From Candidatus Fermentithermobacillaceae bacterium UBA3951 (GTDB lineage: Bacteria > Bacillota > Sulfobacillia > Fermentithermobacillales > Fermentithermobacillaceae), in the NCBI GenBank assembly GCA_002385465.1, contig DGDN01000061.1, positions 1-6,911 of the forward strand: a DNA stretch of 6,911 nt, read 5' to 3'. The notes under the pieces were generated by a model. It worked only from the letters and a program-made list of their open reading frames with translations, searched no databases and was not told the origin of the DNA. Below are positions 1 to 5,210 of this stretch, one piece after another. The translations under genes were made by a program, and so were the position numbers. Position 1 is the first letter of the stretch. Each line of letters starts with the position of its first letter.

Positions 1-576
1 GGATTTTACCTTGTCCGGCTACAGGAGTCGCTACGCGGTTCGTTTCTTACCGTGATGTCGGACTGTGTAGCCCTGTTTGGTACGTTGGTCCTTCTGGCGG
101 ATCTTGGGGCAACGACAACGCAGGCTTCGGCAGGGGTTCCGGGGTTGTCCTATCCCGCTTGGGTGACCCGGCTTCATGAGTTCGCTATCAAGACCATACC
201 TTCAGTGGTGTTTGTGTTCATGATTTGTTTTGGTCTGTACAGGCTGTTATCGTGCGGTTTGATTCTTGGTGCCCTGCTTGTGGCTCCATATGGCGCGGCT
301 TGGGCAGGTGGTCGGGCTATCTTCCGACTTTCCTTTGGTGCCGGTCTTAGGCTTCATATGAAACCCGGTCGCGCCCTAACAACAGCGGTATTAACGCTTG
401 GTTTGGTGTACGTGGCAGGTGGAGTACAACTCGCGCGGTTGTGGCGAGACGAACCGTGGAATCTCCCGGTCTATGCGGTCCTGGCGTTCTTGACGCTCAT
501 ATACAGTATCGCGGCCTTGTCGAGTTCCCAAGACGTCCACCATGACGGCAGGGAGCAGGCCTTGGGAAGCTCTTGA
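1..576 (+). CDS. Multi-pass membrane protein of unknown function, 5' end outside window
   Basis: The reading frame is open from the first base to the TGA at 574-576, so the gene most likely begins upstream. An internal GTG at 52 and ATG at 55 are possible starts, but the only nearby Shine-Dalgarno-like stretch (AGGAG at 23-27) is 24 bases away, too far to use. The visible protein has about four hydrophobic segments: around VALFGTLVLLADLG, around TIPSVVFVFMICFG continuing into LILGALLVAPYGAAW, around TTAVLTLGLVYVAGG, and near the C-terminus YAVLAFLTLIYSIAAL, followed by a short polar tail. Basic residues lie between the second and third segments (RLHMKPGR). This is the pattern of a small integral membrane protein. 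I recognise no family, no catalytic motif and no transporter signature. It converges on the regulator gene that ends at 669. Existence as a gene is moderately supported by the long hydrophobic frame; function unknown. Confidence 0.6.
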   Translation, partial: GFYLVRLQESLRGSFLTVMSDCVALFGTLVLLADLGATTTQASAGVPGLSYPAWVTRLHEFAIKTIPSVVFVFMICFGLYRLLSCGLILGALLVAPYGAAWAGGRAIFRLSFGAGLRLHMKPGRALTTAVLTLGLVYVAGGVQLARLWRDEPWNLPVYAVLAFLTLIYSIAALSSSQDVHHDGREQALGSS

Positions 577-597
577 GAACCGTTGTCTTATCGCATA

Positions 598-655
598 GCG
601 GTATGCCGGCAGAGGACCATCGATGACGACGCCATTCTCATAGCCAGCATACCGC
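598..655. repeat. 13-bp inverted repeat between convergent genes
   Basis: GCGGTATGCCGGC at 598-610 matches the reverse complement of 643-655 at 12 of 13 positions, the inner 9 bp (GCGGTATGC / GCATACCGC) perfectly. The 32-base loop is long and neither arm is followed by a run of T, so it is not a classical intrinsic terminator. Its position between two convergent stop codons (576 and 669) makes a role in ending or separating the two transcripts possible. Arms are seen directly; the role is inference. Confidence 0.5.
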
Positions 656-668
656 CTACGTAGTTCTG

Positions 669-911
669 TCAAACACCTTCTCTTGGATCTCTTGGTGGTT
701 CCGCCGGCTCGGGTACGTACTCCAGTATATCGCCGGGCTGGCATCCCAACTCTCTGCAGATTGCTTCAAGCGTCGAGAACCTTATGGCCCGGGCTTTTCC
801 GGTTTTGAGGATGGAGAGGTTGGCCATCGTAATGCCTACTCTCTCGGCAAGCTCGGTAAGCGTGATTTTCTGTTCGACCATTACACGGTCAAGTCGTACG
901 ATGATTGGCAT
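669..911 (-). CDS. YozG-like Cro/C1-type helix-turn-helix regulator (HTH_26 type)
   Basis: An 80-residue DNA-binding protein consisting almost entirely of one helix-turn-helix domain at residues about 5-66: MPIIVRLDRVMVEQK, then the HTH core ITLTELAERVGIT with recognition helix MANLSILKTGKAR, then the closing segment FSTLEAICRELGCQPGDIL. The pattern 'L..ICRELGCQPGDILEY' is the hallmark of the small YozG-type regulators. The C-terminal 15 residues are proline-rich and acidic (VPEPAEPPRDP) and probably disordered. The start ATG at 909-911 has a Shine-Dalgarno AGAGGT that overlaps the TAG stop of the upstream DUF2975 gene, so the two genes are translated from one message with only 10 bases between coding parts. 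Members of this family are typically encoded beside DUF2975 membrane proteins. Likely a cytoplasmic repressor or activator of its own operon; the target is inferred, not shown. Confidence 0.9.
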   Translation of the reverse strand: MPIIVRLDRVMVEQKITLTELAERVGITMANLSILKTGKARAIRFSTLEAICRELGCQPGDILEYVPEPAEPPRDPREGV

Positions 912-921
912 GTGTTTACCT

Positions 922-1497
922 CTAGACTGTCAGGTCCTGATCTTCCTGCAGCTTCATTCCGTGTCGCATGACTTCGGCAACGGCCAGGATCATAATGCCC
1001 AGGAAAATTGTTGAGACGCCTAGGTCGGATACGTAGCCGACCTGAGCTCCGGTTATGCGAACATTATCGCTAATGAAGCGCGCGAAAGCAAAATCGCGCC
1101 CTGCTTTCGCGAATGCCGAGACGAAGACTGCAAGTCCGGCGTTTCTCACGCGGTGCGCGTTCTTGGCTGTGAAGGGGCTCTGCTTGGATGGTTCGGACAC
1201 AATCCTCCGGACTTGCTCCACGGCAACAAGCGCCGACAGCGTGCCTCCCAGGCTCCAGATGCCTACGCTGGAGCAGAATGTCCGCCACTGTTCTGGGGTG
1301 AGGGATTCACGGGAGACGCCGATAACCAGACCCGAGTCCCATGAGCTCACTCCGAGCCAGGGGTTGACCAGCCTGGCGTTCAGACTTCCCAGAGGTACGC
1401 CTATAGCTAGGTAGAGACTGGCCAGGGCGAGCCCGATCCACGCTATCAGCACCAAGACCCTGAAGATCACAAGTATGGGTGTGCCTTCGCGTTCCAT
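922..1497 (-). CDS. DUF2975 domain integral membrane protein
   Basis: A 191-residue membrane protein with four hydrophobic segments (about residues 9-36, 78-96, 119-132 and 159-176). Two sequence features identify DUF2975: the cytoplasmic loop QSPFTAKNAHRVRNAGLA (family pattern 'PFt.eNa.rlr.iG'), and the C-terminal helix running into EVMRHGMKLQEDQDLTV (family pattern 'f..G..lqeE.dlTv'). I place the start at the ATG at 1495-1497 because AAAGGAG lies at 1508-1514 on the minus strand, 10 bases upstream. A TTG at 1525-1527 would add ten residues but would place that ribosome binding site inside the gene. It is the first gene of an operon with the YozG-like regulator that follows after 10 bases. 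The biochemical function of DUF2975 is unknown; the recurrent pairing suggests the membrane protein and the regulator act together, for example with the membrane protein sensing and modulating the DNA-binding partner. That last point is inference. Confidence 0.88.
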   Translation of the reverse strand: MEREGTPILVIFRVLVLIAWIGLALASLYLAIGVPLGSLNARLVNPWLGVSSWDSGLVIGVSRESLTPEQWRTFCSSVGIWSLGGTLSALVAVEQVRRIVSEPSKQSPFTAKNAHRVRNAGLAVFVSAFAKAGRDFAFARFISDNVRITGAQVGYVSDLGVSTIFLGIMILAVAEVMRHGMKLQEDQDLTV

Positions 1498-1507
1498 CGC
1501 TTCCCAA

Positions 1508-1514
1508 CTCCTTT
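1508..1514 (-). promoter_or_regulatory. Ribosome binding site AAAGGAG fixing the DUF2975 start
   Basis: On the minus strand AAAGGAG precedes the ATG at 1497 by 10 bases. It decides for this ATG over the TTG at 1527, which lies upstream of the site. Confidence 0.7.
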
Positions 1515-1633
1515 GTGTGCGCTGCAAGATGGAGGTCGGCTTCTTCCTGAAGTGATTTGGTTGGAGTGAATAGGCACGCTTGGGGATAACGGCCGTCTGG
1601 TGATGCGATTGTCTCTTGTAATGATCTCACCCC

Positions 1634-1649
1634 GTGATTGTCCAATCAC
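1634..1649. promoter_or_regulatory. Perfect palindrome GTGATTG-TC-CAATCAC in the leader of the DUF2975 operon
   Basis: Two perfect 7-bp arms separated by 2 bp. It lies about 25-40 bases downstream of the predicted transcription start of the DUF2975 operon and about 140 bases before its start codon. It could be an operator (roadblock position) or a short RNA hairpin. The symmetry is seen directly; protein binding is inference. Confidence 0.45.
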
Positions 1650-1673
1650 TCAGAGCAGAAGACGCCAACCTTT

Positions 1674-1693
1674 CGGGAGAATCATAACTCCCG
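1674..1693. promoter_or_regulatory. Operator-like inverted repeat CGGGAG-N8-CTCCCG around the -10 box
   Basis: Perfect 6-bp GC-rich arms flank AATCATAA, which holds the -10 box of the minus-strand promoter. No T-run follows on either strand, arguing against a terminator. Operator function is inferred from position. Confidence 0.5.
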
Positions 1694-1710
1694 GACATAT
1701 CGATTGTCAA
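1681..1710 (-). promoter_or_regulatory. Sigma-A/sigma-70-type promoter of the DUF2975-regulator operon
   Basis: On the minus strand a perfect -35 box TTGACA (1710-1705) is followed by an 18-bp spacer and a -10 box TATGAT (1686-1681, 5 of 6 to consensus). Transcription would start near 1674, giving a leader of about 175 bases before the DUF2975 ATG. The -10 box lies in the 8-bp gap of an inverted repeat with arms CGGGAG (1674-1679) and CTCCCG (1688-1693), so a dimeric protein bound there would directly block RNA polymerase. The YozG-like regulator encoded in the operon is the obvious candidate. Confidence 0.7.
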
Positions 1711-1717
1711 TAAATCC

Positions 1718-2088
1718 ATGCCGAAAAGCGATATTCCACTCCTCGAGCTGCAACTATGGGACCCGCCGCGAGGTCGGAAACGACCAATAAAGCCATGGAC
1801 TTCATGACAGCCGCACCACTGTTAGGCATGCCCTCTCGCGTCTGGTCCATAAGGGAGTGTTGATTCGTCGTCCAGGTTTGGGCACGTATGTAGAGTAGTG
1901 CGTGCGGTCCTCACGGGTGAGACCTGTCGTATTGAGTTTGAACAGATCCCCTCGCAAACATAGCTATCTTTAGGGACACGGTCATTCCCCTTATGCATCC
2001 GTTCGTGTCCCAGGCTGCAAAAAACAGCCCCAACAATGCGGAACTCGTTACTAGTGCGGTATATTGGGGTCGAGAAAGCCACCTGTGA
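1718..2088 (+). pseudogene. Decayed GntR-family transcriptional regulator (frameshifted, N-terminal region)
   Basis: No intact frame exists, but stitched frames give an unmistakable GntR winged-helix domain. ATG at 1718 opens MPKSDIPLL, like the N-terminus of GntR proteins, but this frame stops near 1808. A second frame at about 1756-1803 reads ARSETTNKAMDF, matching the family pattern 'rLPSE.eLA...g'. A third frame, 1809-1895, reads SRTTVRHALSRL then VHKGVLIRRPGLGTYVE, the recognition helix and wing of the family ('SR.TVR.AL..L...G.l.r..G.GTfV'), ending at TAG 1896-1898. A further stretch at 1942-2085 (NIAIFRDTVIPLMHPF) might be the start of a LacI-like ligand-binding domain as in AraR-type GntR proteins, but this part is weak. 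Multiple frameshifts, a missing stretch after the N-terminus and an in-frame stop show it is non-functional. It points away from the DUF2975 operon and may once have shared that promoter region. Confidence 0.75.
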
Positions 2089-2118
2089 TCGCTGAGAGGC
2101 AGAAAACAGGTCGGAAGA

Positions 2119-2226
2119 GGAGCAATGTGGTTTTGAGAGATAACTGGCGGGCGAGCCGACAGCAACACCGCTCCGGGGTAGGCCTCAAGGGAGCAATGTG
2201 GTCTTGAACGATAACTGGCTGGTGAG
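2119..2226 (+). repeat. Two degenerate direct repeats, 71-bp period
   Basis: About 37 bases starting at 2119 recur at 2190 with about five or six mismatches; both share AGCAATGTGGT, GATAACTGG and the ending G.GAG. Similarity fades after each copy. Both copies translate to SNVVL..DNW, which resembles the 'NVGWRIDYWLVS' segment of exonuclease III, so this is most simply an internal duplication within the decayed exonuclease gene. Tandem regulatory sites for the downstream flavoprotein gene are the alternative. Confidence 0.6.
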
Positions 2227-2350
2227 TACCCGCATTGCCGGTAGGGTAAGAAGGTCTGAGATACTAGATACAGGTTCAAGGCAAGACCATGCTCCGGTGC
2301 TATTAGAGATCGACCCACAGCATGTCACAGAAGGAGGCAGAACACGTTGA
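2144..2350 (+). pseudogene. C-terminal relic of exodeoxyribonuclease III (AP endonuclease, EEP family)
   Basis: A 68-codon frame without a proper start ends at TGA 2348-2350. From about 2192 it reads SNVVLNDNWLVS, then TRIAGRVRRSEILDTG, then DHAPVLLEIDP. This follows the C-terminal part of exonuclease III (xth) proteins, where 'NVGWRIDYWLVS...RV...EI...GSDHAPV.LE' holds the conserved Asp and the catalytic SDH motif. Here the expected R-I-D-Y is corrupted to NDN and the GSDH motif to GSRQDH. Intact family members are about 250-280 residues, so at least two thirds of the gene is missing or unrecognisable. The stop overlaps the start of the next gene as TTGA, which indicates that the flavoprotein gene was once translationally coupled to this one. 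Assignment is from motif reading only. Confidence 0.65.
2331..2337 (+). promoter_or_regulatory. Ribosome binding site AAGGAGG fixing a TTG start
   Basis: A full-strength AAGGAGG stands 9 bases before the TTG at 2347, which identifies that rare start codon with confidence. The site lies inside the exonuclease III relic frame, so it may have been kept by selection on the flavoprotein gene. Confidence 0.85.
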
Positions 2351-2934
2351 GCCTCATCAAGATACTGGCAATCGTCGGTTCTCTTCGGAAAGACTCCTAC
2401 AACCGGCAGCTGGCAATGTTGGCGAAGGAAATCGTCGGAGATCGAGCGGAGTTCGAGATACTCGAGTACAGCGACGTACCCCTACTTAACCAGGATATCG
2501 AGTTCCCCCCGCCTGAGCCCGTGAAGCGAGTCCGCGAGGCGGCGAAGGCTGCGGATGGGATATGGTTCTTCACTCCCGAGTACAACCACTTTTTCCCGGG
2601 GGTCCTTAAGAACCTCATCGACTGGCTGTCGCTTCCCGCCGGCAAGGAGCGCCCTGTCCTTATCGGGAAACCTGCCGCGATAAGCGGGACTACGACGGGC
2701 ATGCACGCCACTGCCTGCGCGCAGGACGCTCTGGTGACGCTCATAAGCTACATAAACATGGACGTCATGAACGCGCCGCGCCTCACTATCCCTTACATCC
2801 TGGAACAGGTTGATGAAGGGGGCAGGGTGACGCTCACGAAGAGCCGTAAGTATCTCGAAAGACAGGCAGATGCCTTCTTGGCTTTTGTCAGGAAGCGCGT
2901 CGAAGATGCCGAGCGCGAAGCCGCTAAAGCGTAG
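2347..2934 (+). CDS. NADPH-dependent FMN reductase family flavoprotein
   Basis: A 195-residue flavodoxin-fold oxidoreductase that binds FMN and uses NAD(P)H to reduce quinones, azo compounds, chromate or similar acceptors in the cytoplasm; the natural substrate cannot be read from sequence. Residues 5-10 form the first beta strand (KILAIV), followed by the FMN phosphate loop GSLRKDSYN (11-19, pattern GS.R..S.N). The second flavin-binding segment TPEYNHFFPGVLKNLIDWLS (76-95) is the family signature 'PEYN.S.PG.LKN.iDW.S', here with HFF in place of the usual N.S-type residues. GTTTGMHAT (114-122) fits the third loop. Length is normal for the family. The TTG start is set by AAGGAGG at 2331-2337. 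The C-terminal 25 residues are a charged helix. The gene is followed by a strong hairpin terminator at 2954-3010. I see no convincing promoter immediately upstream; the region holds gene relics. Confidence 0.93.
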   Translation: MSLIKILAIVGSLRKDSYNRQLAMLAKEIVGDRAEFEILEYSDVPLLNQDIEFPPPEPVKRVREAAKAADGIWFFTPEYNHFFPGVLKNLIDWLSLPAGKERPVLIGKPAAISGTTTGMHATACAQDALVTLISYINMDVMNAPRLTIPYILEQVDEGGRVTLTKSRKYLERQADAFLAFVRKRVEDAEREAAKA

Positions 2935-2953
2935 TCCGGGTTGAGTCATCGCC

Positions 2954-3011
2954 AGTCTCCGGTAAGCCTGAGCCCGGTGTGCTTAGAGGCTCACCCGGAG
3001 ACTTCTTTGTT
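2954..3011 (+). terminator. Hairpin terminator of the flavoprotein gene
   Basis: A perfect 9-bp outer stem AGTCTCCGG (2954-2962) / CCGGAGACT (2995-3003) encloses an inner 6-bp stem TGAGCC (2969-2974) / GGCTCA (2988-2993), and is followed on the + strand by TCTTTGTT. It starts 20 bases after the flavoprotein stop. Its 3' arm overlaps the last codons and stop of the convergent lipoprotein gene (stop at 2991-2993). There is no T-run on the minus strand side, so it probably works mainly for + strand transcripts. Confidence 0.75.
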
Positions 3012-4625
3012 GGTATACATCGAGCGGACGGTTATCTTGTTCTTCGACTCCCCGGCTATCTCACACGTAACAAGGGTGTCTTCATTGAAGGCGATGACCA
3101 TAGTGTAGCTTCCCGGCCACTCATCGACCTTCGTAGCTCCTTGGGAGCTCAACAGCCACAGTTCTGTCTTCCCTGAGCGATGCCCGATTAGGGCAGCGAG
3201 TGAGTTGCCGTAGGTAGGTAACTCCGGATATGGCAGCCAGTCGCCGTCGGTGACCTTTAACGGCGTGCCATCTTCGGGTTGCACCGGCGTCTTGCAGGGA
3301 GCCGCGTACCATATCTCTGACTGGCCCGTCACTTCGCTGACCTGATAGTAGACCCCCTTGCTCTCGGGGTCGAAGGCGATGGGGAAGACGTACAAGGCGT
3401 CCCTCGGCCAATCGGTGACGATATCGGCAACCTTGGAAGGTTCGCCGGGCTCAAGCACCCGAGCCACGTATATGCTGTCCCAGAGGAGTTCGGGGATTCT
3501 CCAGTCCACTTCGGCATCCACGTTGTTGTCGGGCTTTGGGGCGACCGCGAAGGCGATGGACTTGGAGTCCGGAGACCACCTGAAGTTGGCCAGCACCTTT
3601 CCGTCAAGGGAGATGTTGTTGATGGTCTGGCCAGCGCGGTTCCTCACAACAATGTGGGTAGCGACGGGCATCGGGCCGTCTCCGCCCGGGTAGATCGCGT
3701 ACTTCATCCACGTAGCCCCTTTCTTGCCGGGAAGCCATGCAACACTGTATGTGGCCACATACTGCCCGTCAGGCGACCAGGACGCGTAGAAGTCCATAGT
3801 ATCCCCGTTTAAGGCAAATGGGGTCAGGGCTCCGGTGGAAGTGTCCAGCATGTAGAGACCGTTTTCGCCGTCTACCTCGTGGCGTTCGTAGATGTACGCG
3901 GAAGCATCTGGAGATACACTGGCCGGAAACAAGTTATTGGTGGGAAGACCGCCCGTCACCGGTCTCGCGATCTTGCCTTTCATGTCGACGCTCCAGACGG
4001 CCCCCGTCACTTCCAGAGAGAGCTGCCCCGACTCAGGCAAGTAAGTGAAGCGCTGCACATGTTCCTCAGACAGCGGGATGAACGCCATCTCCTCGCACGC
4101 GCCGGTCTCGATATCGGCGGTGAGGACGCCGATCCCGTACCTACCTTCATTGGGCCCCCGGTACTGCCATCCCGCAGCCAAGAAGGCGCACTCGGTCTCG
4201 GATATCCAGCCGATCACCTCAAGATCCAGGGATGACTTCTCTAGGTACGTGTTATCCACTTCATACAGGCGGATTTCGTTCGCGTTTTCAGGAGCCAGCG
4301 GGACCGCCTTCACCACGCGTTCTTCAGGTCCGGCCTGTACGAGCAGCATGTATGCGCCATCCGGAGAGATAGCGGTTGCGGCTCGATCTGACGCGATCCA
4401 ATCGCTCACCGGCCACGACTTCACGATCCAGGGGTCGAGCACCCTTCCAACGACGGGACCGGCCGGAGCGCATCCGGCTACGAATGAGGCCGAGGCTACG
4501 GCCAAGGCTGCGATAGCCACGATGGCCGTAGTCGTAGTCAGTATAGATAGAGCCGGGCTTCGTGGGCTTCGGGAGCCAAGTGACCGCAGGCTCACGTCAA
4601 ATGCTCGTCTCAACAAGCAGGGCAT
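2991..4625 (-). CDS. Lipoprotein with WD40-like (PD40) beta-propeller repeats
   Basis: A 544-residue exported lipoprotein. A basic N-terminus (residues 6-24) precedes a hydrophobic stretch ending in the lipobox FVAGC, with the lipidated cysteine at 52, so the mature protein should be anchored on the outer face of the cytoplasmic membrane. The rest is a beta-propeller: PD40-type blades are marked by ISPDGAYML (about 86), VSPDASAYIYE (about 237), SWSPDGQYVATYS (about 282), RWSPDSKSIAFAV (about 349) and FDPESKGVYY (about 418). Such propellers occur in TolB-like proteins and at the N-terminus of prolyl oligopeptidases. No peptidase domain follows here, so a binding or sensing role is more likely than catalysis. 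The ATG at 4625 is taken as start, but its leader is long for a lipoprotein; a TTG at 4616, with AGAGGGG 9 bases upstream, is a serious alternative and removes three residues. It converges on the flavoprotein gene. Exact function unknown. Confidence 0.87.
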   Translation of the reverse strand: MPCLLRRAFDVSLRSLGSRSPRSPALSILTTTTAIVAIAALAVASASFVAGCAPAGPVVGRVLDPWIVKSWPVSDWIASDRAATAISPDGAYMLLVQAGPEERVVKAVPLAPENANEIRLYEVDNTYLEKSSLDLEVIGWISETECAFLAAGWQYRGPNEGRYGIGVLTADIETGACEEMAFIPLSEEHVQRFTYLPESGQLSLEVTGAVWSVDMKGKIARPVTGGLPTNNLFPASVSPDASAYIYERHEVDGENGLYMLDTSTGALTPFALNGDTMDFYASWSPDGQYVATYSVAWLPGKKGATWMKYAIYPGGDGPMPVATHIVVRNRAGQTINNISLDGKVLANFRWSPDSKSIAFAVAPKPDNNVDAEVDWRIPELLWDSIYVARVLEPGEPSKVADIVTDWPRDALYVFPIAFDPESKGVYYQVSEVTGQSEIWYAAPCKTPVQPEDGTPLKVTDGDWLPYPELPTYGNSLAALIGHRSGKTELWLLSSQGATKVDEWPGSYTMVIAFNEDTLVTCEIAGESKNKITVRSMYTNKEVSG

Positions 4626-4647
4626 CCCCTCTCAGGACCTCGACACC

Positions 4648-4679
4648 ATAATACCAGGTGAAAGCGCTGTGAAAGCGCT
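4648..4679 (-). promoter_or_regulatory. Lipoprotein gene promoter with tandem 11-bp repeat
   Basis: On the minus strand a -10 box TATTAT (4653-4648) would start transcription about 16-25 bases before the lipoprotein start codon. There is no good -35 hexamer; instead two exact tandem copies of AGCGCTTTCAC (+ strand GTGAAAGCGCT at 4658-4668 and 4669-4679) cover the spacer and -35 region. An 11-bp period puts both copies on the same face of the helix, typical of response-regulator (PhoB/OmpR-type) or other activator sites. The TGAAAGCGCT core also resembles half of a LacI/CcpA-family site. The repeat is certain; regulator identity is not. Confidence 0.55.
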
Positions 4680-4762
4680 CGGGGTCGTACGCCTGTCAAG
4701 ACGGATTAGTCTGAGGTTGCGTTCCATGGGATGGGAGGAGACACGGAGAGCATGACAGCCAT

Positions 4763-5055
4763 ATGACTCTGACGGAGATTCGGGCCCCTGAGGCTAGGCA
4801 TATCCCGGGCGCAAGAGTGAGCCGCAGACTGTTCTGGCGGTATACGTTATTTGGGAGGAGAAAAGAGCGTCCCAAAAGGTGGCGGGAGCTGTCCATTGGT
4901 TGGGCCGCACAGTCGAAGAAAGGCCGATCGTAACAGACCGCGACCACGGTTTGCTGACACCTGTGCGAACCGGGTACAGACCTATTCGGCCAGTGAGCAA
5001 CATCCATCAGACGATCCTTCCCAAGTCATGCAGGACTTGCCACTATTCGCGCTGA
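4763..5055 (+). pseudogene. Decayed rhodanese-like domain protein (frameshifted)
   Basis: Two frames together give a rhodanese (sulfurtransferase) fold. From the ATG at 4763, frame 2 reads TEIRAPEARHIPGARVS, matching 'DVR.PeEy..GHIPGA', the entry motif of the domain. From about 4831, frame 1 reads VLAVYVIWEEKRASQKVAGAVHWLGRTVEE, matching the active-site strand and following helix ('vvyC.sGkRs..aA..L..lGy.V..l.gG'). The catalytic cysteine expected after VY is replaced by valine and the loop glycine is lost. Frame 1 continues (GLLTPVRTGYRPI, recalling the end of the domain) to TGA 5053-5055. The frame change, missing N-terminus and missing cysteine mean it is inactive as a rhodanese. It is transcribed, if at all, divergently from the lipoprotein gene. 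Confidence 0.6.
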
Positions 5056-5210
5056 AAACCCTCTTTGCGTGGAACTGCGTCAGCCTTCGACGCAGGGTGA
5101 CTCGTGATCCCCCATAGTAAGTGCCAGCAGTACGCGAACGTTCGTTTCCGACACCCCGTGACGGGGTTGGTGTGATAGCGTTAACGGAGTAGTTCTCTAG
5201 GAGGTCTTAG
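5056..5210 (+). promoter_or_regulatory. Leader region of the DUF6361 operon with three perfect palindromes
   Basis: This 155-bp stretch has no gene. It holds CTGCGTC/GACGCAG (5075-5081 and 5089-5095, 7-base loop), the 10-bp palindrome CGAACGTTCG (5135-5144), and ACCCCGT-G-ACGGGGT (5153-5167). None is followed by a T-run. A strong ribosome binding site AGGAGGT (5199-5205) precedes the ATG by 5 bases. I find no convincing -35/-10 pair: TTGGTG (5167) with TAGTTC (5190) at 17 bp is only a weak candidate. Operators for the downstream operon are likely but unproven. Confidence 0.5.

Noticed and set aside
391..744. 117-residue minus-strand frame
   Set aside because: Antisense to the membrane protein and overlaps the regulator gene in another frame; arginine-rich, low-complexity composition typical of a shadow frame.
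1055..1414. 119-residue + strand frame
   Set aside because: Lies wholly opposite the well-supported DUF2975 gene and has no ribosome binding site or recognisable motif.
2236..2268. Promoter for the flavoprotein gene (TTGCCG with GATACT)
   Set aside because: The spacer of about 19 bp and the poor match of both hexamers are not enough to call it.
1911..2318. 135-residue minus-strand frame (and 1822-2082) in the gap before the flavoprotein gene
   Set aside because: Antisense to GntR and exonuclease III relics that read sensibly on the + strand; no family resemblance in the minus-strand translation.
4045..4755. 236-residue + strand frame
   Set aside because: Opposite strand of the lipoprotein gene; serine/arginine-rich translation without motifs, explained by codon bias of the real gene.
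4696..5007. Minus-strand frames of 103 and 69 residues upstream of the lipoprotein
   Set aside because: They would place a gene across the lipoprotein promoter region, and the + strand of the same stretch reads as a rhodanese relic.
4851..5117. 88-residue + strand frame
   Set aside because: Out of frame with the rhodanese-like reading of the same DNA and without recognisable features; its GGAGG-like upstream sequence falls within that relic.
5135..5144. CGAACGTTCG as a LexA (SOS) box of the DUF6361 operon
   Set aside because: The half-sites CGAAC and GTTCG match the Gram-positive LexA consensus, but that consensus needs four bases between them and here there are none.
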